NCBI GenBank assembly: GCA_002077045.2
Contig: KZ111141.1
Span: 919,702 to 983,701 of the forward strand
Length of the DNA stretch: 64,000 nucleotides
Reading direction: 5' to 3'
Origin: Rachicladosporium sp. CCFEE 5018
Taxonomy: Eukaryota; Ascomycota; Dothideomycetes; Cladosporiales; Cladosporiaceae
Positions within the stretch are counted from its first letter, which is position 1; every line of letters starts with the position of its first letter. Below are positions 21,671 through 32,135 of this stretch, piece by piece. Position numbers and translations under genes: made by a program. The notes beneath the pieces were generated by a model. That model saw only the letters and a program-made list of their open reading frames with translations. It ran no database searches and had not been told where the DNA came from.

Positions 21671-22110
21671 GCTTCCAATGCATGTTTTCCAATGTAGAGC
21701 CTACAGTGTCCTGTCCAAGGTGTTCAGGTACGATCGTATGTAGGTGTTTAGTGTCTTCGCCTTCGCCTCACTCTCGCCACTAGTGGGTGCCGGCGTCTCA
21801 TGATCGAACAAGCCACGGCAAGCGCAGCCTCTGCTCTGACGACGGGAACGCACTTTGACTCGAAGCCTTTGTCCACATTGTCGCACGGCAACGATCGCTT
21901 CGTGACAAAGACCTGGAATCTCGAGACGTCACTTTCATCGCCGCACGGACCATGAGTTCACTGCAGCCGAAGTCGAACGTAGGTATCAGAATCAACGAGA
22001 GAAGTCCTCTTTGGATCCTCATGTATCGCCTTCCTATCACATATAAAAGCGGCGATCGGCTGAGAGCTACAATGTGCCCTTCCCGAGGACGGTGCTAGAC
22101 CCGGCCTGCA
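21671..22110. promoter_or_regulatory. Bidirectional promoter region, DNA polymerase X and MTG1
   Basis: This 440 bp lies between divergent starts. A TATA-like element lies on the MTG1 side (22042-22049). No other motif is clear by eye. Confidence 0.45.
22042..22049 (+). promoter_or_regulatory. TATA-like element upstream of MTG1
   Basis: TATAAAAG lies 62-69 bp before the MTG1 start codon, at a plausible distance for a short leader. This is a motif match only. Confidence 0.35.
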
Positions 22111-23333
22111 ATGGCGACCTCCTTCATCGCGCGGACTGCGTTCCCCGTACTAGACTCACTCCCGCGGTCATACTACCTTGGCCATCATGCTGCCGGACTT
22201 TCGAAGATGCGGACTTTACTGGCCCAGATCGACCTAATTGTCGAGTGCCGGGACTACAGAGTGCCATTGACCTCCCATAATCCACTATTCGAGGACAGCT
22301 TGGCAGGCAAGGAGCGTATGATCGTCTACACCAAGAAGGATCTTGGGCGGACTGGGAACGAGGAGGATGTTAGGGTATGGCATTCCAGAACAGGCCTGCA
22401 GGCGAAGGTTATATCGGGCGCTGATAGTATATAGCGCGAAGTCCTTCTCCGTCAATGGCATCACCCTTCCCGAGTCCTCTTTTCCTCCCATACAGCCCAA
22501 CGAGATACTCGCTCCATCCTATCCCACATTGCCTCCTCCCATGCCTCGCGCAACAACTTCACAGGCTCCCACTTGATGGTCGTCGGCATGCCCAACATCG
22601 GCAAGTCCTCTCTGATCAATGCCTTGCGTCGGGTAGGCGTCAACAAAGGCAAAGCAGCGCAAACAGGTGACCAGCCAGGCGTCACGCGCAACATCGCCAA
22701 GTCTGGAGTCAAGATCATTGATGGCGGCACGGGCGATGGTGGAGGTGGTAGCGTCTACCTTGTTGATACTCCCGGAGTCTTCATACCATACGTGCCTGAT
22801 GCCGAGGCAATGCTTAAGCTGGCCCTCTGCGGAAGTGTGAAGGACACAATTCTCCCACCTACTATACTCGCGGACTACCTACTCTACCATCTCAACAAGC
22901 ACTACCCTAAGTCTTACTCTGACTTCTCACCACCTACGAACGACATTCTAGCATTGCTCTCGGCCATCGCGATCAGGAACGGCCGACTAGGTAAGGGCGC
23001 AGTACCCGATCTCGAAGCTGCTGCGCTCTGGATGGTCCAGAGATGGCGCGATGGTCGATTCGGCGCGTTTGTGCTTGACGATGTCACTGAAGAGGCTGTG
23101 GCGAAGAAGCTGTCTGGTGATGTTGGCCAGGGCAGTCTGAGTCAGGCGAGGAAAGCTGTGAAGGAAGTGGCTAGGGTCAGGAATCGTGCGAAGGTAAAGC
23201 AGAGCTCTGCTGGGTGAGTGTACCGCCCGGTACGACTGACGCAGCGAACCCATTCATTACCTACAGGCAAATCCCGCAGGCCGTTGTCGCCCACCTGAGT
23301 TGTTCGAGCGTTGTCAATGCAACTTCCACATGA
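22111..23333 (+). CDS. MTG1: Mitochondrial ribosome-assembly GTPase Mtg1
   Basis: This is a circularly permuted YlqF/MTG1 GTPase. The G4-like TKKDL comes first, then G1 (GMPNIGKSSLINALR), a PGVTR G2 region and G3 (DTPG). Known Mtg1 acts in large-subunit assembly on the mitochondrial inner membrane; the N-terminus (MATSFIARTAFPVLDSLPRS) looks like a targeting sequence. Exons are 22111-22374, 22435-23213 and 23267-23333. Intron 1 (60 bp) has GTATGG, GCTGAT and TATAG. Intron 2 (53 bp) has GTGAGT, GACTGAC and CTACAG. The third exon adds only 21 residues; if intron 2 is not used the protein ends at 23217. The spliced product is 369 residues, close to the yeast length (367). With exon 3 the stop lies one base from the stop of the opposing DUF7587 gene. 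Confidence 0.9.
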
Positions 23334-23334
23334 C

Positions 23335-24348
23335 TTACCACCTCATGTCGATGCTTGTCTCGTCTCCACGCCTTCTTGGTCGTGGTACCTTCTTCACGCG
23401 CTGCACTGCTGGCTCAGCCTCGACCGTAGACCGAGTCCGCGCTGCAAGCATCCTCATCACTTCGTGAGCTTGTGCGCTGTCCGGGAATTGACGGAGCATT
23501 AGCATCGCTCTTGACGTACTCAGCTCTAGTGCCGACCAGTCCTGTGGAGCACGACATCGAGAACACAATACGAGACATAGTTCATAGATTGTGTCAGGCG
23601 GACAGTGATCCAGCGTCAAGACGTGCACTGCCATTAACAGCATGTAGTCGGGACCGTAAGAAGCACCAAGTTCCAGCGCCTGCTCGACGACATTTGACGC
23701 AAGCTGGGTGCGTACACATAACACTCTGGAGCTCAGCTTAGTCCACAGGGCCTCGAAGCTTCTGATTTTCAGGGCCTGTCCATCGATCACTTCGAAAGCC
23801 AGGGACTCGAGCGGATACTGCCAGTTCGCTGGACCGGCGTGATGTCTAGAAAGCACCTCCATCGCTGGTACGTACAGGAACACAACATCTGCGGCAATCT
23901 TATCGGTATCGATCATGCTTAAATAGACATCTTTCGAGTGGCTGCGGCGCGTGTACGGAGAAGCGAATGAGTAGATCACCGTCCGAGGCGAATGCGACCA
24001 CGAAGAGAAGTAGCTTTGGAATCTCCCTTGCGGGCCATATATGCGACCCTGGAGGTGCGTTTGAGCAGATGCAGCAAGCTGAGTCATCGAGACATTGTCG
24101 AAGCTTAGAGCTATGCTGGTGTTCAGGAAGGCCGACGGAATGATTGCAGTAGCCGTGTTGAGCCTGGCGTCGCCTCCTGAATATTGATCCCAGGCTCTGA
24201 AGAGATAGCGCGGCCTCCCTGCCGCGATCGTTCTCAGGCTAGCTCTGGTACTATCATCCTCAGCGACTGATCTGCCACTTCCCTCGGTGTCGTTTTGATC
24301 ACGTGGTCTTCCGCTGCGCCACGTTGAATCGGTGCGCGGCTGCTCCAT
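23335..24348 (-). CDS. DUF7587-type protein
   Basis: This single-exon gene encodes 337 residues. The segment RPRYLFRAWDQYSGGDARLN followed by TATAIIPSAFLN fits the start of the DUF7587 domain found mainly in Dothideomycetes; this is my recognition by motif, not a search. The remainder (FQSYFSSWSHSPRTVIYSFA; DKIAADVVFLYVPAME) continues the domain and ends in a helical region and a basic tail (KKVPRPRRRGDE). There is no signal peptide or transmembrane segment. The function is unknown. It converges tail to tail with MTG1. A broken relative lies 0.9 kb upstream at 25215-25829, so this is a small lineage-specific family island. Confidence 0.75.
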   Translation of the reverse strand: MEQPRTDSTWRSGRPRDQNDTEGSGRSVAEDDSTRASLRTIAAGRPRYLFRAWDQYSGGDARLNTATAIIPSAFLNTSIALSFDNVSMTQLAASAQTHLQGRIYGPQGRFQSYFSSWSHSPRTVIYSFASPYTRRSHSKDVYLSMIDTDKIAADVVFLYVPAMEVLSRHHAGPANWQYPLESLAFEVIDGQALKIRSFEALWTKLSSRVLCVRTQLASNVVEQALELGASYGPDYMLLMAVHVLTLDHCPPDTIYELCLVLCSRCRAPQDWSALELSTSRAMLMLRQFPDSAQAHEVMRMLAARTRSTVEAEPAVQRVKKVPRPRRRGDETSIDMRW

Positions 24349-25214
24349 ACCTTTAGAGGGAGATAGCGAGGATGAATGAAAAGCGCTATTGAGTACTTAC
24401 CATTCCGAGATGTCGTGCCTGGTCGACGACTTATAATACCGGACACCAAGTGCCAACCTGATCAGCATCAGACGAATGCGTGATGCGTGTCGCGCCGAGT
24501 CGCGGCTTTAGATTTGCTTGACGAGACCACAATGGAGACAACACATTGTCTGGGGAGATGTCTCGAGGACTTGGTCCGACACTACATGCCGTAAGACATG
24601 GTTCACTTGTCGGGCGGTTCAACTGATATATATATTCTTGCATGGTCTTCGTGGAGAGTACGTGTCAACCACGACATTTGAGATATACTGCAACTCAGAA
24701 GCAGCGAAGCGATCGATACGAAAAGGAATGGCAGACCACGACCGTGGCGATGGAAATCATGTGGGTGATTCCGGTCTGGGCAGGACCCACAGCGATTCCT
24801 GTCGAAATGTACCTCCGCGTTGTCAAGTCTTTCCTGACCGGGTAAAGTATCTGTGAGACCGCTTACTTTTGTTGCACTGGATTCCTTTTGCTACGAAGAG
24901 GAGTGCAACATTGCTTTCGAGCAAGCTTACCGGATGTGAACCTCTGGCGGTAATATGAGGCCTGCCGAAACTGCGACTTTGATCTGTTCGACGTGGAACA
25001 TCCCAGTCGATCCTGGTATCTGATGTCTCAGCCTGTCGGCTTGAAGATACTACTGACGCGCATCCTCTAGAACCGCGACGCGGAGGTGTAGATACTGTCT
25101 GAGCTCATATACCATGAGGCTTCACTTGCGCAGGTCAGGCGACTGGTTGTGGCTGCTCACAAAAGCGCGCAAGTCGTACGAAGCCACTCCTCACGCCTGC
25201 GCGGAGGTCTTGCC
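24349..25214. other. Intergenic region with one possible orphan exon
   Basis: Most of this 866 bp shows nothing coding. A 67-codon frame at 24642-24845 (plus strand) is protein-like (EKEWQTTTVAMEIMWVIPVW) and ends beside a GTAAAG donor-like site. It may be a relic exon, but I cannot connect it to other exons. Confidence 0.35.
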
Positions 25215-25829
25215 ATGGGCTGTGTCGTGTCTGCCGTTGGTAGGCCGGACTTTGACAACAGAGTGAGACTACCGGACACTCCTCCGGCGCCAGTACTGGA
25301 GACTCCGCCCACGGGCACTTCCCGCCCAGCTGCTTACGTCAAGACCCAACTCGATCTCATCGCTCAGCGAACCCCTCGCTACCTTTTCCGGGTCTGGAAC
25401 GAAAAGTCCGATGGCGATCATTCAGGGCTTATGCTCCGCTGATCCGCGTCCTGGCAGAACGCTTCCGCGTGCCAGGAGGCTGGAGGCTGGACCACACCAT
25501 CATGACGGACGCTGTGTATGATGCTGGCTTCGAGGACGTGCGTTGTGCGATAGCTTTCATGCGGGAGCTCATCAATGTCCAGGCCCTCCGGGGCCCCCTG
25601 CTTTAGTTTTGTGTCGCACAGTACGCACAAAAGGGCCACTCAAAGCTGCCGCACCAATGAATGCCTTGGGGAGATAGCGCTGGAACGTGAAGTTGAGGCA
25701 CAAAGTGAATTGGACCGTGGCCGAGAGTTGCTAGTACATCGACGTATGCAAGCAAGCGGCATGGGACGCTATATTGACCGAATCGTGTTCACCGAGCGAT
25801 GCGTATGTGAACGCATTCGTGAGCGATGA
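25215..25829 (+). pseudogene. Degenerate DUF7587-like gene
   Basis: The frame from ATG 25215 has a proline-rich start (MGCVVSAVGRPDFDN) and the DUF7587 anchor TPRYLFRVWNEKSDGDHSG, then stops at 25442. A different frame carries a protein-like continuation (APLIRVLAERFRVPGGWRLD; CAIAFMRELINVQALRGP) to a TAG at about 25605. A third frame continues (CLGEIALEREVEAQSELDRG; GMGRYIDRIVFTERC) to 25829. The expected domain block after the anchor (LNTATAIIPSAF in the neighbour) is absent, so an internal deletion plus frameshift is likely. Introns could explain the last switch but not the first. It is probably a decayed paralogue of the gene at 23335-24348. Confidence 0.5.
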
Positions 25830-26077
25830 GGAGTGTGGTCATGTCAAGGCAAGTCAATGAATTGAACGTTTGTCTTGCAGTCTACCCTCATTTATTGTCT
25901 AATTGTTTTCAAAGTACACTAAGCGCTCTCACTCTCTCATTGCTTATTGACGTTCTTCGCCGTACGTATAACCGGAAGCTCTCCGACACCTCTATACAAT
26001 ATAGTCTTGGAGCTGCCAGACTGTATACCACACTAGAGTACAGTTTCACTGGACCTCAGCGCACTTAGCTGATCAGC

Positions 26078-26616
26078 ATGGCCATGCGCGCCGCCCCAGA
26101 ATCAGTAAAATGGACCAGAACCATGCGCATCGACTTCCTCGAGCGAGCAGCGATCCGCTTATTCAGGAAGGAAATGTCGCGCATGCCTGCGGAGCATCAC
26201 TCCTTCGACTTCATCATCGACCAGCTACAGGAGACAACCACGACCGATAGAGACTGGGCTTCAATGGGCGGGAGTATGGCGATACCATTGAGTGGAGAGG
26301 CGTGCAGGTGAGACCCCTTTTTCTGAGGTGAGACTGAGGGGTAGAGCTGACGATGAGAAGCGCTCAGTGGCGCAAGAAGGATCCGAGGGCTGAGACAGTG
26401 CAGACCGGCATAGTTGGAAGCGCAGGTACAACTCAAGGCGCAATGCATGTTAAGCAAGGCAATGGCGAACGGAGCAAGGAGAAAATGATGGCGATCTTAC
26501 TGCAGAAGGACCCGACGCCCAAGACTCGCCCCATACCGAAGAATCAGCTGATGAAGCGCAAACGACGCACTGGCTCGCCATCACCCCAGCGACCCGCAAC
26601 CAAGAAAAGATCCTAA
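26078..26616 (+). CDS. Small basic hypothetical protein
   Basis: Two exons, 26078-26307 and 26361-26616, are joined in phase 2 by a 53 bp intron (GTGAGA donor, GCTGAC branch site; the acceptor is either at 26357 or 26360, both in frame). The product is about 161 residues. The N-terminus is helical with Trp/Arg (KWTRTMRIDFLERAAIRLFR), the junction is followed by QWRKKDPRAETVQTG, and the C-terminus is strongly basic (MKRKRRTGSPSPQRPATKKR), suggesting a nuclear protein. I recognise no family with confidence; a divergent Myb/SANT-like helix bundle is possible. The low-complexity tail fits a short lineage-restricted protein of the accessory island. Confidence 0.55.
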
Positions 26617-26864
26617 TTCGTCAGACGCAATTGATCTAAAGTCATCTTGTGGCCGCAGGCTCTCCACGAAGATGCATAAGTCGAAATGCAGTTTGATTGT
26701 CGGCCTACGCTCGCATCCCCCTGCGGCGTGGCAACGGAGAAGCACACAGGGCGCAAATGAGGCGGCCTAGCAAGACTCGCCTCGAAGCTAGAGGCAGGAG
26801 GTATACACATGGAATCAACACGGCGGATAAAGTATACTCATACACTGATATTAATACGACACCA

Positions 26865-29661
26865 TCAGATCCCCCTGCCCATCGCCTCAAGCACAGCTTT
26901 CATCCTCACCCCACCCATCTTCTCAAACCGATCAACGTCCATAGTAAACGTTCCCCTCCCTCCACTCAGACTCCTCAAATGCTTCAGATATCCAATCATC
27001 TCCCTCAGCGGCACAGTCGCCTCGATAACCCTGATCGCCCGTCCCTCGGCTTCCAGCAAAGCATCTCCCGCGCCTGAAGCAGGCGACGAACCGAATGGAT
27101 CCGGAGGAGTGTAGACCCTCGTAACGTCGACCGTCCGGGCAGAGGCGTCAGCGGAGTAAGACGTCTCGCCATCACCGTCTAGGCTAGCTACACTACCGCC
27201 GCGCTGAGCGGAAAGATCGTGCACCACGGCGCCGAGGTTCTCTTCGGGGACGGAGATGCGGACAGACATCACTGGCTCCATCAGCACTGTATCCTGTATC
27301 TTCGCACTCGCACGAAGCGCTTTCGCGACGGCTAGTCGCGCCACGCTGCTGAGGGCTGAGAGCGAGGTATTCGGGAAGAGGTGGGTTGTATGGTCCAGTG
27401 TCAGCGTGATCTTAGTGGAGTGCATGGGGAAGCCGTGCGTTGGTCCGCGAGCAAGGGCAGCCAGGACGCCGGTACGGAGGTGGCTCCTCAGTGTTTGGGT
27501 GGGGAGATTAGTAGGTAGAGCGGAGGGTGGCGGGATGATGACGTAGAGGAGATTGTCGTCAGGCAAGTCCAAGGTGTGCCACTCTTGATCTGAGTCCGCG
27601 AGGTCTCGGTCGTAGGCGGAAGCTACGCCGAGTTGACAAACAGAGACTATGCAGCCGGCTCGCGAAGACTTGCCAGCGACATCGCGGTCGTAGATTTCTT
27701 CGATCTCTTCGCTCTCGGCAGTGATGGTCTCTCGGTAGCCGATCTCGATGTCGCCAATGCGGGCCTTGGCTTTCAAGTCTTGCACGAGTCTGTCTCTGGC
27801 GATCTCGAGATGTAGCTCACCCATGCCAGACAGGTGAGTCTGCCCTGATTCTTCATCGAGCGCGACGTGGAGTGACGGATCCTCACGCAGTAGCAGCTCA
27901 AGGGAGGCTCGGACATGGCGCTCCTCGGCGAGGCTGTTCGGCTCGACGCTGACGAAGAAGACTGGTGGCGGAACATGTATAGGTTGAAGCTGTAAGTCGC
28001 GCAAGTGCTCTGTCGGGCCATTCTTGGGATTGGCCGAAGTCGGCATCGACATGAGTGTGTCACCTGTGCGGGTGACTTTCAGGCCGGGTATGACGCCGAT
28101 ACTACCAGCGCAGATCTCGTCTGAATCGACGGCATCATCGGCGTACATCCGCAGCAGCTTCTGCGCGCGTTCTGGAACCGATAGCGTGGTATTCCACAAG
28201 TGCATGTTGCGCTTGAAAGTACCGGAGTAGACGCGGACGTAGACGAGAACCCCATGGCGAGGATGCGAGGTGACTTTGAACGCCAGTGCGGTTGCGGTAG
28301 ACATTTGCTGAAGGGCAAGGGAGGGCTTGGTCGTCTTAGCCACTGCCATGGATCTGTTCAAGTATTGCGTTAGAGTCAGACCAGAGTTTGCCAAACCAGA
28401 ATTGACGTCCGGATCAGGTCGCTCAGATGGAGAGGGGAGCAGATCCACAATAGCGTCTAGCAGAGGCTGTACACCAATGTTGCGGAAGCTTGCGCCAGCG
28501 AACACAGGCACGACATGTTGAGATGACTGTAGCGTGCAGCGGCGAAGGCTGCCAAGCATGGCTTCGGGTGAGATTGCGAGGTGATCTTCGTTCGCCTCGA
28601 GGTATTGCTCGACCATCTCATCATCATGCTCAGAGAGAAGTTCCACGAGTGCGATACGTGCCTTGCGCAGCTCTGCGCCAAATTTCGCATCGAGATCGTC
28701 AAGTGCGCTGAGGTTAAAAGTCTGCACGTCCTTCCCATCGCCACCCTCCGCGTATCGCAAGGCCCGCAGGCCGACGACATCACCGACACCGATCAGCTTG
28801 CCCTCCACACTCCACCAGGGCATACCGCAGACAGCGGGCCATACATTCAGCTTACTGCCGATCTCCTGTACAGTGCGGGCGAAAGTCGCCCCATCGCGAT
28901 CGAGCTTGTTGACGAAGACGATACGCGGGATTCTGTACCATCCAGCTTGCGTCCAGACTTTTTCGGTCTGGGCTTCGACGCCAGCTACGCCGTCAAGGAT
29001 GCACACAGCACCGTCGAGGACACGCAAAGAGCGAAGCACTTCAAAGGTAAAGTCCGCGTGGCCGGGTGTGTCGATCAGATTGATGGTATGTGGGTTTGCG
29101 GATCTCGGAGTGTGTGCTGCAGGCGGCGGATGCTTGCCAGTCGAGGGTGGCCAAGAAAACGTGATCGCAGCCGACTGGATTGTGATGCCCCGAGCGCGTT
29201 CAGCAGGAAGAAAGTCGGTGATTGTGCTGCCTTCATCAACATCTACGCCAGTGGTTAGAGTTTAAGGTCATATATGATATCGAATGTGGGTCAACAAGCA
29301 GGAAAATGGATTTTGATTCGCTGCGAGACTGGACCGCTATCGCAGCTTGGTGCAAAGAAGGAAAGGGATGGGAAAGATGCCTTACCTCCTATCCGACGTG
29401 AGAAGCCACTGTAGTAGAGCATCCGCTCCGTCGTCGTTGTCTTGCCCTGTGACACACATGAGCCCCGCGCGCCATTATGAGTGTTAACAAGATACCTACT
29501 GCATCGATGTGTGCGATGATGCCGATGTTTCGCGTCCGATCGAGGGTGATTGCTGCCTCATCGGACGCAGTCGTCGATACATGTCGAGCGAGTTGGCGGC
29601 GATGATGGCCATAGCCGTCAATGAAGGGACGACGCTGTCTACACAGCCATCTCAATACCAT
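26865..29661 (-). CDS. MEF2: Mitochondrial ribosome-releasing factor 2 / elongation factor G2
   Basis: Three exons, 29661-29500, 29446-29386 and 29242-26865, encode 866 residues. Intron 1 (53 bp, GTAGGT to CACAG) cuts the P-loop: AHIDA ends exon 1 and GKTTTT begins exon 2. Intron 2 is 143 bp (GTAAGG, CTCTAAC, CGTAG). GTPase motifs RGITI (G2), DTPGH (G3) and NKLD (G4) are followed by EF-G domains II-V. The N-terminus (MVLRWLCRQRRPFIDGYGHH, then RHVSTT) is Arg-rich and looks like a mitochondrial presequence. Mef2/EF-G2mt acts with the recycling factor to split post-termination mitoribosomes. Length is close to yeast Mef2 (819). The acidic loop between domains IV and V (DGDGETSYSADASA) looks like a lineage insertion. 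Confidence 0.93.
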
Positions 29662-29903
29662 TACCCGACACCTGACTGCTCATGTGCGAGGCAATGCGAT
29701 AGAGTCTGTGGTAGATGTGTATATGCGTCTGTCCAGTGAAGTCCAGCCCAGCCAATCCCATGCCACTCTCATTCGCGTCTGCCTCCACCACTACTGCACC
29801 TGGACTTTGACTACTCTCTACCTATCATTCAACCACCCACGCATTGTCGAGCCGTGTCCGATCCGCTGCGCACCGTCTACACCGCAATGCGACCCTCCCA
29901 GCG

Positions 29904-31950
29904 ATGAGCGACGACACCACCGCCAGCCCCAAACTGAGCTTTGAATCCTCCTCCACCACTAACAGTAAACTCCCCATACCCCAGAACCTCCGCTTCCAAC
30001 GCCGCACCTCCGAGCGCGCGTATTTAGAAGGCGCATACCGTGACGGCGACTTCCCCCAGCGACCTCCAAGCACGATGGACTATGCTGCTGGACATGGAGG
30101 CTCACCCTGGGCCAGCAGTCCGGAAGCCAGCAGGCAGAGCTTTGGCGATGCGAATGTGAGCAGGGAGCACTTGCCTCCGCCAGCTGTGCAACAAGATGGG
30201 CAGGGACGATGGAGTCAGGAGCAGCAAGGGGAATGGGAGAGTCGTCAGCAAGGTCAGCAGCAGGGTCAGCAGCAGGGTCAGCAGCAGCAGAGGGCACCGC
30301 AGCAACAGCAGCAGCAGCAGGGCCAGGCGGAGGAGACTAGACGACCGCAGAGTGCGGCGAGGTATCATGGCGCAGCATCCCATTCGGCGCAGCAGCAGAG
30401 GCAACCAGCGCCGCAGTACAAGCTGTCGGCAAAGATCACAGCACTGGAGAGGTCAGGGAAGAAGGACCCGATCTTGCGGTTCGACGTCTATGTATGCCTT
30501 ATCCCGTGAGATCAATCCTGGTCGATGTGCTAACATGCAGGCTCAGACCAATCTGCCCAAGTTCCGCACGACACAATTCCGTGACATCCGACGCACGCAC
30601 TCCGAGTTCATCAAGCTCTTCGCCCACCTGCAAGCTTCCAATCCTGAGGCGCTGGTGCCAGCTGTACCCCCAGCCTCGACGTCAGCAGGCATGGGAACTG
30701 ACGAAGACGAGCTACGTACCAAGAACTTGCTACAGCGATGGCTCAGCACAATCTGCACGAACGACGTACTTATGAGGGACGAGGAGATGGTGTTCTTTGT
30801 GGAAAGTGACTTTGGGTACAGTCCTGTAGTACGAAAGCGACAGCCAGCTACGGGAGTACGGAGGAAGATGCTGAAGCAATTTGCACCCCCACCAGACGAT
30901 ACACCAGAGCTGCTCGAAGCCAGACCTATAGTGAAGGGTTTCTACCTGAACAGCATGGATGCGCAGCAGAAGGTCGACAAAGTTGTGAAGCACCGAAGAT
31001 GTCAGTCGTCCAATCCGTATTGCAAATTCCATCTACTGACAACACTACTAGCTCTCGGCCTCGCAGAAAGCGACCTCGGCGCAAAGATCTCCGCCCTCTC
31101 AACCCAAGAACCCCACCCCGGCCTCGCACACGCCTACCGCAAGCTCGGCAAACACGTGACCACCACTGGTGACCTACACTCCGCGCAAGGTACCTCCTCC
31201 GCCACGACTCTCTCGGATCCCCTAGCGTACGCCAGCAGTGACGCCTTCGTCGTGAAAGAAACCCTCACGAACCGACACATTCTCCTGCGCGAGCTCCTAC
31301 AAGCCCAACAAGCCACTCGCTCCAAACTCAGCGCCGCAGACCGCCTAAAAGGCAGCGGCAGCGTCCGCCGCGACAAAGTCGACGAAGCCATCTCCGCGCT
31401 AGATGAAGCGCGCAGCCATGAAACTTACCTAGCGCAGAAAACCTCTCGCGTAACGCAGAACTTGCTCGTGGAGAAACGGAAATGGTTCCTCCGCACTTCC
31501 GCCGATCTCCGCGCAGCGATAAGAGACTACGTCCTCCGCGAGATCGAAGCCGAGCGTCGCACTCTCGCCACCTTGGAGGCAGTCCGGCCAGACATCCGCG
31601 CCATCGACGGCTCAGGCGGACTCTCCCGCCTTGGCCGCGAAGCTCACCCTGTCACACGGCGTCCGACGTCCCTCACCTCTTCCCAAGGTCCAAAAGGTGA
31701 TGCGTGGAGCGGCGTTCCCCGCCGACCGGACGGACTGAATCGCAGTATTTCCGGCAGCTTTGGGGGTGCGGCTGTGCCTGGGACTGAGGCTGAGGGGGAG
31801 GTCGAAGGGGAGGAAGGCGAGGGGATGGCGGGGGGGAGGACGAGGGCTGTGAGTAGTGTGGGGAGTTTGGGGAAGGTGTTGGAGGATGAGGAGGAGGGGA
31901 GGGTGGATGCTAGGAATGCAGCTAGGAGTTTGGCGGGGGGGAACTTCTAG
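29904..31950 (+). CDS. vps17: Retromer-associated sorting nexin Vps17
   Basis: Three exons, 29904-30491, 30541-31000 and 31052-31950, encode 648 residues. Introns are 49 bp (GTATGC, GCTAAC, TGCAG) and 51 bp (GTCAGT, TACTGAC, ACTAG). A long disordered N-terminus contains a Gln-rich repeat at nt 30247-30330. A PX domain follows (YKLSAKITALERSGKKDPIL; RTTQFRDIRRTHSEFIKLF; LLQRWLSTI) and then a helical BAR region (FVVKETLTNRHILLRELLQA; AISALDEARSHETYLAQKTS; FLRTSADLRAAIRDYVLREI). Vps17 forms the membrane-bending SNX-BAR dimer with Vps5 in endosome-to-Golgi recycling. The ATG at 29904 follows a pyrimidine-rich leader; an earlier in-frame GTG is not a credible start. Confidence 0.9.
30247..30330 (+). 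repeat. CAG-rich glutamine repeat in Vps17
   Basis: Repeated Gln-Gly-Gln units (cagcagggt) followed by CAG runs occur inside the disordered N-terminal part of the Vps17 gene. The tract is likely length-variable between strains. Confidence 0.8.
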
Positions 31951-32135
31951 GCTTGCAGAAGTCACGAGCGACGTATGCCGCACGAGATGGGTAGGCTATG
32001 CGGATGCATCTGAGAGCTTGGCATTTGTAAATGGCATTACGAAAAGTATATGTGCAAGCTTCCGAGTTATTCAACGGCCTTCTCTAACGACTTCACATCC
32101 GAAGTCCTGCCCATATGCTACACGGCATACCCATT

